Of a stretch of 64,000 nt of DNA, positions 23,764 through 35,115 are shown piece after piece. The stretch spans positions 1,798,001 through 1,862,000 of the forward strand of contig NC_088936.1 in NCBI RefSeq assembly GCF_033473495.1, read 5' to 3'. The stretch comes from Cercospora beticola (Eukaryota > Ascomycota > Dothideomycetes > Mycosphaerellales > Mycosphaerellaceae). A model generated the notes under the pieces. The model did not search any database. It worked only from the letters and a program-made list of their open reading frames with translations, and was not told the origin of the DNA. How positions within the stretch are numbered: the first letter of the stretch is position 1; every line of letters starts with the position of its first letter. The translations under genes and the position numbers were made by a program.

Positions 23764-25299
23764 TCAGGAATCAATGGTCAACGAACCAAGCCCTTCGTTC
23801 AACTTCCCCATGCTTTCTTCCCCATTCTCCTTTTCGGCGTCGCAGCTTAATAAGTTTTGCCGACTGGTCATGGGCTCCGCTCTCCACACCGACCCCTTCG
23901 TATCTGCGATCTGTCGCGATATATGTCTGTTCATCTCCTCCAATACGACCGAAAGTGTCTTCCTCGTTTCTGGACTGTACTCTGCCAAATCTGGAACAGT
24001 CCATTGATCGTATAATCGTCCGTGGGTATCCAAAACTTCGTATCCTCCGTGATAATACAGGAACAGGTAGCACAGATAGCAAAGATACTTGCTGGTGCCG
24101 ATAATGCGCGGCTTCACGACCACCATCTCCTCTCTTTCTTTTGCCCGCCCCTCCCACCCAGTCCCCGCCAAAGCCTCTTCCACGACCAACTGCACCTCTG
24201 CATGCACATGACATTTCCCAGCCCAAGGTTCGTACGTAATATCTGTCGGCACACTCGCATACGGGTTGACAAACTCCAGCTGAATCGAACCAAATGCCTC
24301 AAAATACGACCCTCCCGCCACTCTCACCAAATCTCTCGCAATCCTCCAATACGTCCCAACTTTCTCCACCTGCCTCAAAGTCTTCGTTGCAGCCGCAACC
24401 TGCGCCGTCTTTCCAGCCTTTCCACACTCCAGCTTCTCCGCAAAAGCTCCCATATCTTTCCTCTGACAGAATTCCCACGAATGTTTAACCAGTTCCTTCA
24501 ATTTCTCTTCAGTTTCAGCTTCACTTGTGCTTTCGAATAACTCGTAAATTTCCTGTAAACCTTGCAGACTCTCAGTCACAGACTTTCGTACTTTCCAATC
24601 CGCCTTTCTCGGAAATACGTGTTGTACACGATGTACCACGTTCGCAAAGTCCTGCCAGAGAGGTTTTTTGTGCGTTCGGTCGAGATATGTGGGCTTAACC
24701 CACTTGCGAGAACGTAAGCGGCCGAGAAGTTTTTGGCGATGATGGGTAATGATTAGATCGAAGATCGTCTCTATCGCGTCTTGATAAACTTCTTGTTCTG
24801 GAGCATTCGAGCTTTCTGGTGTTCTTCTGGCGGAGGCCATTCGACTCGAATCCTGCATCCCATCGATGATCTGTTGAAGCATATCCTTCACTTTGTCGTC
24901 CACGATATCCATGCCGGCGATTTTGACGACAAGTAAATTAGTGGTGTTCTTCGGATGGACATCATTCGAATCCGGTTTTGAGCTCGCTGATGTGCGAATA
25001 TGTTGTTCGAGACAAACGGCTGCGACACTTTGAGCTCCTTCGCCTACAGCGGCGATATACGCCAGATCATCTGCGACTTGCTTCTCGATGTGAAGTGGTA
25101 TCCGGGGTCCCGGAGGAACATGTTGATCGATTGTCTCTTCAACTTTCGCTATCAGAACGTCAATGGGAACTGCGTTCGTCTTTTTCTCGAGAGTGACCAG
25201 GTTCTCGCGAAATGCATCTTGTGAAATTGCGGACCAGATCGTGTTTGCGGGATGGGCCGTTTGGACGGGGCGTAAAGTGGGAATACTTGATGTGGACAT
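23764..25299 (-). CDS. OTT_1508-like deaminase-superfamily protein
   Basis: Intronless protein of 511 residues. The C-terminal part carries the zinc signature of the cytidine-deaminase-like superfamily as arranged in the OTT_1508-like family: HAE at 366-368 (zinc His plus catalytic Glu), and CxxC at 407-410 inside KYLCYLCYLFLYYHGGY, followed by the family-like tail GRLYDQW. The first 350 residues are alpha-helical with no recognised domain. There is no signal peptide or membrane helix. All four predicted catalytic and zinc residues are present, so the protein could be active, but the substrate (free nucleotide, RNA, DNA or protein) is unknown. ATG 25299 opens the frame; stop TGA. Confidence 0.75.
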   Translation of the reverse strand: MSTSSIPTLRPVQTAHPANTIWSAISQDAFRENLVTLEKKTNAVPIDVLIAKVEETIDQHVPPGPRIPLHIEKQVADDLAYIAAVGEGAQSVAAVCLEQHIRTSASSKPDSNDVHPKNTTNLLVVKIAGMDIVDDKVKDMLQQIIDGMQDSSRMASARRTPESSNAPEQEVYQDAIETIFDLIITHHRQKLLGRLRSRKWVKPTYLDRTHKKPLWQDFANVVHRVQHVFPRKADWKVRKSVTESLQGLQEIYELFESTSEAETEEKLKELVKHSWEFCQRKDMGAFAEKLECGKAGKTAQVAAATKTLRQVEKVGTYWRIARDLVRVAGGSYFEAFGSIQLEFVNPYASVPTDITYEPWAGKCHVHAEVQLVVEEALAGTGWEGRAKEREEMVVVKPRIIGTSKYLCYLCYLFLYYHGGYEVLDTHGRLYDQWTVPDLAEYSPETRKTLSVVLEEMNRHISRQIADTKGSVWRAEPMTSRQNLLSCDAEKENGEESMGKLNEGLGSLTIDS

Positions 25300-25581
25300 T
25301 TCTTGAAGAGTTATACATGTCTGTCGCGATGGAGCAGATGCGGCATTCGAGCCTTTCGTTGTGGTGGTTCAGTTTCTACAATCCGAGAACAGAGGTGAAG
25401 TTGTGATGTTGCGGTATTCAAATTTGACTCATTCAAATCATCAAAATTTGACAAGATCGATTGACCGAACTGAATTACCCATGGCGAACAAGTGCAACCG
25501 AAAAAATAATTGTACAGAAGCCCACCCAGTATATAGAAGGAGCGTGGTGATCATAGTCTGATAAAGCCTTCGCCAGATCTC

Positions 25582-27603
25582 TCAAACAAAACTGAATCTA
25601 CTACTGCCCTCCTTACTTCGAATGGGCAAGCCCAACAGACTTCCCCTCTTCTCCTTCTCCTTGGTGACTGGTCGTACAGTCCTGTCACTCGCCTCGCTCC
25701 TTCCGCTTTTGTCGTGTTTGCTGGAAGAAGAATGATGGTGTCGGCGATGTCTTCTTCGCGGCTCACTCAAATCCACGCACGAAATGCTGTCTTCCGGCAG
25801 CACAGTCTTGACATCTCCCATGCCATCAGACTCTTCTGCCTCGAAGTTCTCCCAGCTCTGAAGGACTGAATCGCGCTCCTGTATGTAAGGCTTTGCGGGG
25901 ACAGGAGGAGGCGAGCGGCGCGATCTGCGACTAGACGGAACTGGCTCGAGTACGTCCTGGTTTCGGTCTGCGGTTTGTCTGCTTGACGAAGCGACCGACG
26001 GCGGAAGTGAGATGGCAGCAGGATGATAGCATGAGCTACCAGCTCTGCTAATCTGAGAATACGCGTTGTTGCCAATCGGAGGTGGTGGCAGAGGGATTCC
26101 GTCCTGGCCAGATGTTCGTCGGAAGGGTTTGACAGTGCTGGCTGAGGATCTGCGACCAGCGTCGCTCCCGCGATCCTTGTGCGTGCGAGAGGAGTAGACA
26201 TCAATGCCACTGTCATGACGCTTGAGCCGGTCTGTCTCGTCGGCGCTCGTACGACGGTGCGATCGATGCGATTTATGAGACCGATGTGACGCAGAGGACC
26301 TGTGATCATCCTCATCGTGGCGACTATTGTGCTTCGAAATTGTGCTCTTAGTGGCTTCCAGATAGTAATTAGGTCGATCGATATCGACATCCACAGGTAA
26401 TGTGCTGGATCGCTTCATCGCGCTGCCCACAGCTGATCTGGCAGGTACTTCATCTGGAGCATAGTCGACAGAATCGTATGTATGGCTCCTCGTAGGGTGC
26501 GGACGGAGATTAGTGTACCTAGACATGACTTCTTGCACCTCATCATCGCCGTTATACCCAGTCTCCTGTAGCATGCGCAACGCGCGAGTAGAGCGCGGTT
26601 GTGGTCGGCTGTATGCAGATTCTGTTGTACTATAGTTGTGGTGGAATCTTCTGCCTCCCGTCGCATCTTGCTCCGGGGCTTGCGACATTGTGCGATCAGC
26701 TGGCGGTAGAGTTTCTGCGCGAGGCGCCGGGGGGTTTGCTGGTACTTCGTGTACGGAATGTCTTGACTTGGTGTTAGACCGTGAGGTCATGTATGCCATG
26801 TGATCGGCTTCTTCCTTGGCATTCTTCGACTCTTCTCTATGAAGAGCAAACATCAGTGCTGCACCGGCGGCAGCTCCAAGCGCAGTTCCGATGATTGTTT
26901 TGGAAGGAAAAGATGAACCGGAAGTTGTCGGCGCAGTGTTGACTCGTGATATGCCCTGCGATGGCGCCGCGGACTTCGTTGACTCCGCTGTCGATTTGGC
27001 CAGGTCTATTGCTGTCTGCATTCGTGATTTTACAGTCGTCGCTTTCGAAGCCTGCGACCCGCGGGATATCGCTGACTTGGCCACAGACTGTGCATCATCT
27101 GCATTTCCGGCCTCATCCACACCTTCTCGCCATGTCAAGACACGGCTATGCTCTGAAGGTGCTGCCTCGCCACAGCCAGCTCCTTCGCCGTGCGGCTGGC
27201 GAAAGATGAACTCGACCGTATTGCCATCATGGTCTTCGACAGCGGCATTGAAGCAAGTGCAGTCTGCGTTGCGATAGTCGGGAGAACCACTCGGACGGCC
27301 CCCAGCTTCGAGCGATGCAGTGTAGCAGTCTCGAACAATGTTGCGATTCTCGGCCAAGAATGCAATATGATTCGGCGAGGGTCGCGTGCTGCATACCCAT
27401 TAGTGGTGCAACCGGAAGAAGCAGTGGAATGCCTACCCGATCGGCGCCTGTGTAATGAAGAAATCGGCAGAATCTACCCCAAGACCTATTGAGTCGCCTT
27501 GGTGGCCAATAAAGCGATATCCAAGCGGTTGGAGAGCAGCTAGGTAAAAGGATGTTGCTGACGGAATATGCGACACTGTGAGGCCCAGATGCGATACAGG
27601 CAT
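25582..27603 (-). CDS. Glyoxalase-fold (VOC) protein with membrane helix and disordered tail
   Basis: Two exons, 27603-27437 and 27388-25582, with a 48-nt intron (GTAGGC..CTAAT..GCAG); 657 residues. Residues 1 to about 120 form a vicinal-oxygen-chelate (glyoxalase/bleomycin-resistance/dioxygenase) domain: it starts MPVSHLGLTV, has NHIAFLA after the intron and ends DHDGNTVEFIFRQP. His5 and Glu116 are plausible metal ligands. An Ala/Ser-rich linker leads to one hydrophobic Gly/Ala segment at about 220-238 (TIIGTALGAAAGAALMFAL), probably a membrane helix. The remaining 400 residues are Ser/Arg/His-rich and low complexity, with basic SHRSHKSHRSHRR-type runs. VOC domains are normally small soluble enzymes, so this architecture is unusual. 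Substrate unknown. Confidence 0.75.
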
Positions 27604-29680
27604 GTTGAATACAATAGCAGCGAATGTGCGCGAAGGGTATGTCGAATTTGCAAGGTTAATTATGGCAGTGGAGAAGTGGCAGCAGTAGCGCAACAGGTCG
27701 TGAAGTGAAGCATACACTGGAGTGTGCAACGCCGGTCGGAGAATTTGTCGGTGCTGCAGCCAACCGTTTCTCGAAACGACGAGTGACCCGCAAAAGGTAC
27801 AAGAGGTAACGAAGATGACCGAGTTGGAAAATGGTAAGCAGACAGAAGATCTTCTGCGGAGGAAAATGTCACAAGAAAGCTGATGAAAAGCCGCTCCTAG
27901 AAGGCATCCCGCGAGGCAGGAGTGTATCGGGATCTTGTTCGGTGTGAGGCTCCATTGGTGGATCCCAAGTGGTCACTCGTCACATCGTCACGAGTTCGCC
28001 AACCTCATTGCAGCATGGCAGGCAAGGTGAGGTGAGCAGTAAGCAACAGGAGATAGCTGAGGCGTACCGTGGCAGCGCTCGCCGTCAAGGCCCGCGGGTT
28101 CCACTCTGCTTTCGTGAATCGCAGCTTGTGGTAGGCGTGTTGAGCGTGCATTTCCCCTAGTGCGGAGAGCCAATTCCGCCTACTGGCCACGGCCTGCATT
28201 CGAATTCGGTGACGGCCTGCATACACATGCTGCCACGTCCATGTATCTGCAGCTAGAGGGCGGCAGAGTTCTGAGTGGTCGGCACGACCCATTATGCATA
28301 TAGGCGGCTCGAGCCTAGCACATCTAGCAAGGCCCCGAGCTTCAGTGGAGCTGTGATTGGAGGCGGTGGAAAGCGGTCCAAGGGTCTGCCTGCGGTACGC
28401 GGCATGCGCTGTTGAAGGCGCTCATGTGGTTGAATTCCTTGACGATGGCGCAGTCGCGGCTCGTGAAAGCTGTGGTAGTCGCTGGGACGATGATGAAGAC
28501 CAAGAAGCAAAAGCGACCTGGAGGTGCGGTCCTGCCATCCCACTCTGGGCCTCGCCAAGCGATTCGGCACACCCTGGCCGCACCGCAACGTCGTGAAACA
28601 GACCGGCGTTGAGTGCCGATCAGAAACACCACATGCGGTGTAAGAAGCGCCGAACAGCTGTGTACCAAAGAGAACCCGTGCCAGATCAAGCACGTGCATC
28701 ATATTGCGTATCGATTGCACGGTGCTCTCACTAATGCCCTCCAGCTGGCGTCAAAGATCGGGTCAGCATGTCGTGATACTGGAGGTTGACCTGGTAGCAC
28801 TGAGACCGTGCTGTTGTATATAGAAACGTCAGAAACCAACGATCGTGAGGTGTTACGTGGTCGATGTGGCTGCCGAGCCTTCAACCGATTTTAGTGTCTC
28901 TAAACTGCCATTTTCCATCGAGGTGTCAGACAGGTGGCTGCCATGCTAAAATCGACGTTAGATGTCATCAATATCCCTTTTTGCCTATGTTTGCCACCAG
29001 TGTGTGCTCTTGCACATCGCGGCACGTGTGCTGGGGCACCCCAGCAGCCATCACAGCCACTCACGTCGAGACGGCAAGTACAGCAACGGCAGCGTCGGTT
29101 GCTCAGAGTGGAATCGCAATAGTGAGGCAACCAATGCCTTTTCCGCCGACTTCAAAAGGCCGTTGCGCGTTTAACTTTCAGACGATGCCGTCTTCAGCCA
29201 CGATCGCACACGAGTGTCTCGCTTGACAACATATGCAATGCAAGAAAGCCCAACTTGACAGCCGCGTGATGCGGCGTGAGCAATGCCATCGTTTGGATGT
29301 GTTGCTTCTCGCATGGATCGTAAATCTGATCAGCGCATCGTTCACTGCCGTCGATAGGAGTGTCGCGACCCGAGTTCGAGGTCTTGCAGCGACTGGGATC
29401 TGGGGTGTTGGAGCCACGTGTTTCGACCAGCTCGAATTAAAACCTCATCCTAGGTCAATGCATGGATGTAGATATTCGCGTGGGGCACCCGGACGGAGGC
29501 ACAGGACGCTATACAAGCGCATGAGTTGAAGGGCACAAACCACGCGGGCATTTACGGCGTGTTGTTTGAAGTGGCGAATACAAGTTGCCGTGAGTCCTTG
29601 GATCTCTGTCGTCAACTGCGAGCTTGCGTAGCATTTGCGTAATCCAGCATTGGAAAGATGTCGACAGTGCTCTTGCTGCC
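27604..29680. other. Intergenic, nothing recognised
   Basis: About 2.1 kb upstream of the VOC gene and downstream of the 417-residue unknown gene. Small frames of up to 142 codons on both strands have no similarity or typical gene features. Confidence 0.5.
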
Positions 29681-30934
29681 TCATCCGGGCCCATCGATGC
29701 ATGCGAGTATCTCTGCCACGTCGACGCCACAGCTCCTGATGAATGACTGCGTTTGTGATCTAGTCATGCCCTGCAGCTGGCCTTTCTGTAGCTGAACAAG
29801 CACCGGCTCCGGAATGCACTCTGCCAGATCAACTAGAAATTCTGTGATCTCTTTCTCGGCCTGAGCGGGAGAGGATTTGTCCCACACTGCGGCCAAGTGA
29901 GACGCAACATCCTTCCAGTATTGCTTCTCTGCTGACAGAATGGTGTTCAGCGCCCGACTTTTGATGGTCTGCCACAGCTGGGTGTCATCATTCTCCAAGC
30001 CCAAGCAAAAAGGATCCTGGCTCTTGTTCCGCTGCCTCGTATCATGTCCTTCTTCTGTGTCTTCGTCCATCGGAAGGTCTAGATTTTCCCCTGGTCCCCA
30101 AGCAAAGGCTTCGTCGATAGCGTCGGAGCCGCTTGCACCGAATATCAAGTACTGCTCGAGGCAGCCTTGGAGCATCCAGCCAGCCGCTAGCTCCATCCAC
30201 TTTTTTGTTGGAGGACACTCGAACATGGTGTGGCAAGCTGCAGACACTCGCATGAATAGAGGGAGAAGATCGAGCAAACCCACACATTCACTGGTGCCGT
30301 AGAAGTTATCTTCGTACGCGTCATCCTCAGCCGGAATGCCCAGTGCTTCAAGTATGAGCGATCTGTTCTCTTCCATTTCCGTAGTCGATATGGGTAGTGC
30401 CTCGTCAAATGGCCTCACGTTATAAGCTGCTGTAGGCAAACGTGAAGCATCGCCAATCCATGCCCGAGCTCTCGCTTGATTGGCAGCGCGAAGAGCTGTC
30501 AAAGAGGATCTGACTGGTGTCGCTGAACATCGGCGGAAGCGCTGAGTCACCAGCACCACAAGCTGAAGAAGTTGCTGTCGGAAATGCAGTTCGGGATCCG
30601 GCCGGTATGTTGGGTAGCGCCCCTTGAAGAGTAGGAAGAACTGGTCGACTTGGGCGAGACAGGCCTGGAGTTCTAGTCTATCGTTTATGGGGGGTGACCT
30701 CCTGCTCTCGAAACAAGCATTGATAGCTTGGAAGCATAGAAAGTCAAGAATCATATGGTCGACCTCCAGAGCTGTTCCCAAATCCTCCATCTGTCTCGAT
30801 TGGATCGCAGCATGGCTATGATCCGACGGCCTGACGCGATTCTTGTCCTCGACTCCATTCTCCTGCCGCTGCTCCTGCTGCTCTTCCTGCCCTAACATTT
30901 CCTTCTCATGAATACCATACTCGTCTGTGGACAT
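29681..30934 (-). CDS. Hypothetical protein, helical, 417 residues
   Basis: A single long open frame starting at ATG 30934 (the frame extends 15 codons upstream but without an ATG). The N-terminus is Glu/Gln-rich (residues about 10-30). The body is predicted mostly alpha-helical with repeated Leu/Trp/Phe spacing, for example LEVDHMILDFLCFQAINACF and WMELAAGWMLQGCLEQYLIF, and an acidic stretch in the middle. There is no signal peptide, membrane segment, zinc motif or P-loop. The length and even residue use argue for a real gene. I do not recognise a family and assign no function. Confidence 0.65.
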   Translation of the reverse strand: MSTDEYGIHEKEMLGQEEQQEQRQENGVEDKNRVRPSDHSHAAIQSRQMEDLGTALEVDHMILDFLCFQAINACFESRRSPPINDRLELQACLAQVDQFFLLFKGRYPTYRPDPELHFRQQLLQLVVLVTQRFRRCSATPVRSSLTALRAANQARARAWIGDASRLPTAAYNVRPFDEALPISTTEMEENRSLILEALGIPAEDDAYEDNFYGTSECVGLLDLLPLFMRVSAACHTMFECPPTKKWMELAAGWMLQGCLEQYLIFGASGSDAIDEAFAWGPGENLDLPMDEDTEEGHDTRQRNKSQDPFCLGLENDDTQLWQTIKSRALNTILSAEKQYWKDVASHLAAVWDKSSPAQAEKEITEFLVDLAECIPEPVLVQLQKGQLQGMTRSQTQSFIRSCGVDVAEILACIDGPG

Positions 30935-31860
30935 GACAACGAGCGCAATATGAGCCACGCATATGTCCGCGAAATCCAACAGATCCCACGACCTCCTGCT
31001 CGAACTTCGAGCTCGTCCAGATTTGCATCAATGCACGCGTCAACAGGCGGCCCGGCTCCGTGGGCAGCTAATTTGCCTCAGCTGTGAGTGCAGGGAGGTC
31101 GCCGACGGAAGACGGGGAGAGGAGATGTATCGTGCGCGGTCATGTTCGGGAGTGTATTATCGTTGTTGTGTACTCGCAATGTCGAGTGCAAGCGCGAGCA
31201 TGTCGGGCATCCAAGTCGGGTGTTGGATGTCGGCCGGCTCATCTTTCAGCCACGCCGAGCTTACATAATGCAACGATGTGTGAGCTGGAGAGGAGATGCC
31301 ATATCCGCGTCTGACATGCCCTGCGAGGCAAGTCGCAGTCGTTTTCTTTGTGAAAGTCGGTAAATCAGCGGGATCTGCCGCTGGAGCAAAAGCACTCTAT
31401 TGTGTATGTAGGTGTACATGTAGCTACTGTGTTGCCTCTCTCGGGTGTTGCTGTTGCAGGTAAATAAGTTTGGAAGTCACTGGAGGGTTCCTGCCGAATT
31501 TAGCAAATCAGCGGCACGGAATCGGGATGCCGGAATCTTGCCTCCCGCGCCGACATTTCAAGGCAAATTCGCAAGTCGCTCTAGACATCCACGACATGTT
31601 TGCAGGACAAGACCAGAGTCCGGCCCCACGTCAGAATGGACGGACGCGGCATCAGCCTCGCCGCAGACGACACGTCCATGAGCTGACACGTGAAGTTTTG
31701 CTTGGCCACAGTGACGCGGCAAGCGGATCTTGTTGCACTGCCTTGTTTTGACACGCTCCAGCCACAGTGGCACCAGCTCTCCACATTCAACACATATACA
31801 ACGCCATTTTACTCTGCACATTGATCGCTTTCACAAACTTCGACAAAGGAGACGACAGCA
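30935..31860. other. Divergent promoter region
   Basis: About 0.9 kb between the divergent starts of the unknown gene and the chitinase. No coding sequence is supported; presumably both promoters. Confidence 0.5.
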
Positions 31861-33446
31861 ATGGCTCAGCATCAAGGCTACCGCAGCGTCGCCTATTTCG
31901 TGAACTGGGCCATCTACGGAAGAAATCACCAACCGCAAGACATTCCCGCCGACAAGCTCACTCATGTGCTTTACTCGTTTGCCAACGTCAGGCCGGACTC
32001 GGGAGAAGTGTACTTGACAGACCCATGGGTGACACTCACGCGTTCGCCTCTTCATCTCTGCCTCATATCTAACAAGTAACAGTCGGACACTGACAAGCAC
32101 TATCCCACCGATTCCTGGAACGACACGGGCAACAACGTCTACGGCTGCATCAAACAGCTCTACCTCCTGAAGAAGAGAAACCGCAACCTAAAGATCATCC
32201 TCAGTATCGGCGGCTGGACATACTCGAGCAACTTTCCACAGCCTGCATCCGCACAATCGGGACGTTGCACGTTTGCCCAAAGTGCTGTGCGCCTCGTCAA
32301 AGACCTTGGCTTGGACGGTCTGGATATCGATTGGGAGTACCCAAAGAGCGACGCCGAAGCGGATGACTTTGTCAAACTGTTGCAGGAATGTCGCAAGGAA
32401 CTCGATAATTACTCTGCCACGTTACCAAACCGACCGCACTTTCTCCTGACGATCGCCTGCCCTGCTGGCGAGACCAATATCAGGTGGCTCAAGTTGCGCG
32501 AGATGGATCAGTGCTTGGACTTCTGGAACCTGATGGCATATGACTTTGCCGGCTCGTGGGATTCTTCAGCTGGGCACATGGCCAATATCTTTCCCTCAGC
32601 CCATACTCCGCAAAGTACACCATTCAGCACCGATCAGGCTGTACAACGATACGTGAACGGAGGAGTACCACGCAGTAAGCTCGTACTGGGCATGCCGCTC
32701 TACGGTCGTGCGTTCCAAAACACAGACGGCCCAGGAACTCCATTCAACGGGGTCGGTGAAGGAAGCTGGGAGAATGGAGTCTGGGATTACAAGGTAAGTA
32801 CGCTCAACTGCGAGGGGTTCCATATCTCTTCTCTTCTTGCCCCTCCGATCGAACAACAACCTCTCCTGATGATAAGAGCAAAACACCAAGCCTACCATCT
32901 CATCGAGACGAATGACACAACCCCAAAGCCCTCCAGCCGCGGCGGTCGTGCATTCCACTTCTCATGAGGCACCAAATGGAGGCAATGGGCGGGACTATCA
33001 AAGTCCAAAAATTACTTGATCTAATCTGAACCTCCCCAATACCAACATCGAACCAACCCAAACCCCCAGGTCTTCTCACCTCAACCTAAACTAACTTTTC
33101 CACCCACCAATTCTAGTCCCTCCCTCGCCCAAACGCACAAGTCCACCACGACCCGCAAACAATCTCCTCCTGGTGCTACGATCCCGCAACCCGAACCATG
33201 GTCTCCTACGACACTCCGGCCGTGGCCGCGCAAAAAGTCGAATACATTAAGCAAACTGGCCTGGGAGGTGCAATGTGGTGGGAAACGAGCGGGGACCATC
33301 CAGCGACACAGGATAACAGTTTGATTAATGTTACAGTGCAAGGGCTGGGTGGGTATGAAGGAAAACATATGGAGCGGCAGGAGAATGTCTTGGAATATCC
33401 GGAGAGTAAGTATGATAATCTGAGAGGTGGGATGCCCGGAGAATAG
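31861..33446 (+). CDS. GH18 chitinase, intracellular ChiB-type
   Basis: Endo/exo-acting chitinase of family 18, probably used in hyphal autolysis or wall turnover. Exons are 31861-32028, 32083-32793 and 33117-33446, giving 402 residues. The catalytic motif [10 protein letters not shown] starts at Asp134, with Glu141 the proton donor; the substrate-binding SIGGW precedes it, and MAYDFAGSW and the chitinase-insertion region follow. The frame begins directly with [10 protein letters not shown], so there is no signal peptide, as in the ChiB group. Intron 1 is 54 nt. Intron 2 is unusually long (323 nt, GTAAGT..TTCTAG) and is required to join GVWDYK to SLPRPNAQ. No chitin-binding module. Confidence 0.92.
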
Positions 33447-33900
33447 CGGCAGGGTTGTTTTTGAGGCAGTGAGTAGGAGGTAGAATCAGAGGCAAAAGCG
33501 TGTGAAGGTGAATTCAGTCCGAATTGAATTGTCCGAGATGTTTCTTGAAAAAGGCACCATGTTCTCTCTATATGCTGCTCTCTTGCTTCAAATTATGCAT
33601 ATTACAGTCCGACATTACTCTCATGAGCCCATTTACAGCTAAATTCAGCCTGTACTGTGCCAATAGACAGTGCTTCTCGCCATGGCCAGCAACTGGCCAT
33701 GCATGTTGTCCTCTTCACCTCTTCATACTCGGTGCATACCGTGCGCATCCGTAAGTTGACGATCAACAGACCGCTCTTTCCCTACGAGCCTTTACCACCA
33801 TGTCCCGGCGCTCTATTATCCTCGCGTACCATTTCACCGCATTTTAGCGGGGTTGGGCGGTCGTGTCCTCATGCCTTTTGCATATTCAGACAGATCTTCC
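33447..33900. other. Convergent intergenic region
   Basis: About 450 bases between the 3' ends of the chitinase and the metallo-beta-lactamase-like gene. Nothing recognised. Confidence 0.55.
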
Positions 33901-35115
33901 TCAGCCTCCTCGGAATGTCCTACACCCTCCGTTCCCGATAGATTCCACCACAGTCTTCTTACCCCTACTCCCTCCGATTCCACCAATCATTCTCAACAAC
34001 TTGATCGTTTCTTCCACGCCATAGGTTTTACTGCTCATCAATTTGGTCGCCAGACCCTCATTCTTCTTCTCCTCGTCATGCGCAGGAACCCAATACCTCG
34101 CGTCCACCTCTTTGATAAGCTGAATCCCGCCTGGGGCACCATTACTGATGATGCCTCCTAACATCTTTGGATTGGACTCGACATTGAGAGAGTGGAAGAG
34201 GGCGGTGAGCGGAATGGCCCCAGGGAGGTGCGAAAGGTGGGAGTTGACATAAGGTCGAAGGAGGGATGGATCGACGCCGTGAGGGGTGTAGAGGACGGAG
34301 AGGACGGATTCGTGGTTTGGTTGTTGGGAGTCGTTGCCGGCACTGAAGCTCGTGCTGGGCCGTTGGGAAGATGTCGTTGACGTCGAGGGCGAAGTAGGAC
34401 TCGTTGGAGAGCGAGGTATGGTGGCTTTCACGATTCCCACCGGGCTGCTGATGGAAGGCTTTTTGCGTATCGTTTTGAAAGGTGGAATGGAACTTCCGGG
34501 ACGAGCTGTCATGGGAAGATCATTCAGCTTGATCGTGTCGCCGTCGACGGTCTTGAGCACAGTTCCGGGAGGGCAATAGGTGATCGCAATGGCATTGTGG
34601 AGACGCGTCAGATCTGTCTTGGACGAGAGATTGGTGATTGTGATCTCGCCGGGGGCGGAGGAAGTGGAATATGGCTCGATAGCAATGCGGGTGAAAGCAG
34701 CTTCACCTTTGGAAGAGCTGTAGGTGGGTATCTCTTCGATGATGTTGGGATCTTCAAAGTGCCTCCATTCCCGAATTTTGAAGGCGGCTTTGGGGGTTGC
34801 GAATATCCTCGTCTTACTGTTTTTGCTCAGGGTGCACAACGTCTCCCTGTGACAGTGATCCGGCTTATCCTGGCTGACAATTATCACATCCACCTCGTCT
34901 CTGAGCTCTTGAAGCGACCGGACCGCCGAGGGCGAGCTGTGATATATTGTTGCGAATTTGGGGTGGAAGATGGAGCTGGCGCCGTCCAACCACGGATCGA
35001 TGAGGATGCTGAAGCTTCCGGGAAATTTGCCCGTGAAGTTCTTCGGCGCGAATGAGGGTTTGAAGGTGAGGAGGAAGCAGCTGTCGGCGTTGAGCTGCTG
35101 CACGGTCAACGACAT
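33901..35115 (-). CDS. Metallo-beta-lactamase-fold protein with degenerate metal site
   Basis: Protein of 404 residues. The N-terminal half has the fold's signature order: ILIDPWLDG at 37-45, then DVIIVSQDKPDHCHRETL, where the canonical HxHxDH is replaced by Ser81-x-Asp83-x-x-Asp86-His87. A late histidine occurs in YWVPAHDEEK, a typical final ligand position. A Ser/Pro/Thr-rich insert of about 60 residues (SPTSPTSPSTSTTSS type) interrupts the domain. This belongs to a fungal group related to UlaG/RomA-like hydrolases; with two canonical histidines gone, activity is doubtful. The open frame runs 13 codons further upstream but has no ATG there. No signal peptide, no introns. Confidence 0.75.
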   Translation of the reverse strand: MSLTVQQLNADSCFLLTFKPSFAPKNFTGKFPGSFSILIDPWLDGASSIFHPKFATIYHSSPSAVRSLQELRDEVDVIIVSQDKPDHCHRETLCTLSKNSKTRIFATPKAAFKIREWRHFEDPNIIEEIPTYSSSKGEAAFTRIAIEPYSTSSAPGEITITNLSSKTDLTRLHNAIAITYCPPGTVLKTVDGDTIKLNDLPMTARPGSSIPPFKTIRKKPSISSPVGIVKATIPRSPTSPTSPSTSTTSSQRPSTSFSAGNDSQQPNHESVLSVLYTPHGVDPSLLRPYVNSHLSHLPGAIPLTALFHSLNVESNPKMLGGIISNGAPGGIQLIKEVDARYWVPAHDEEKKNEGLATKLMSSKTYGVEETIKLLRMIGGIGGSRGKKTVVESIGNGGCRTFRGG

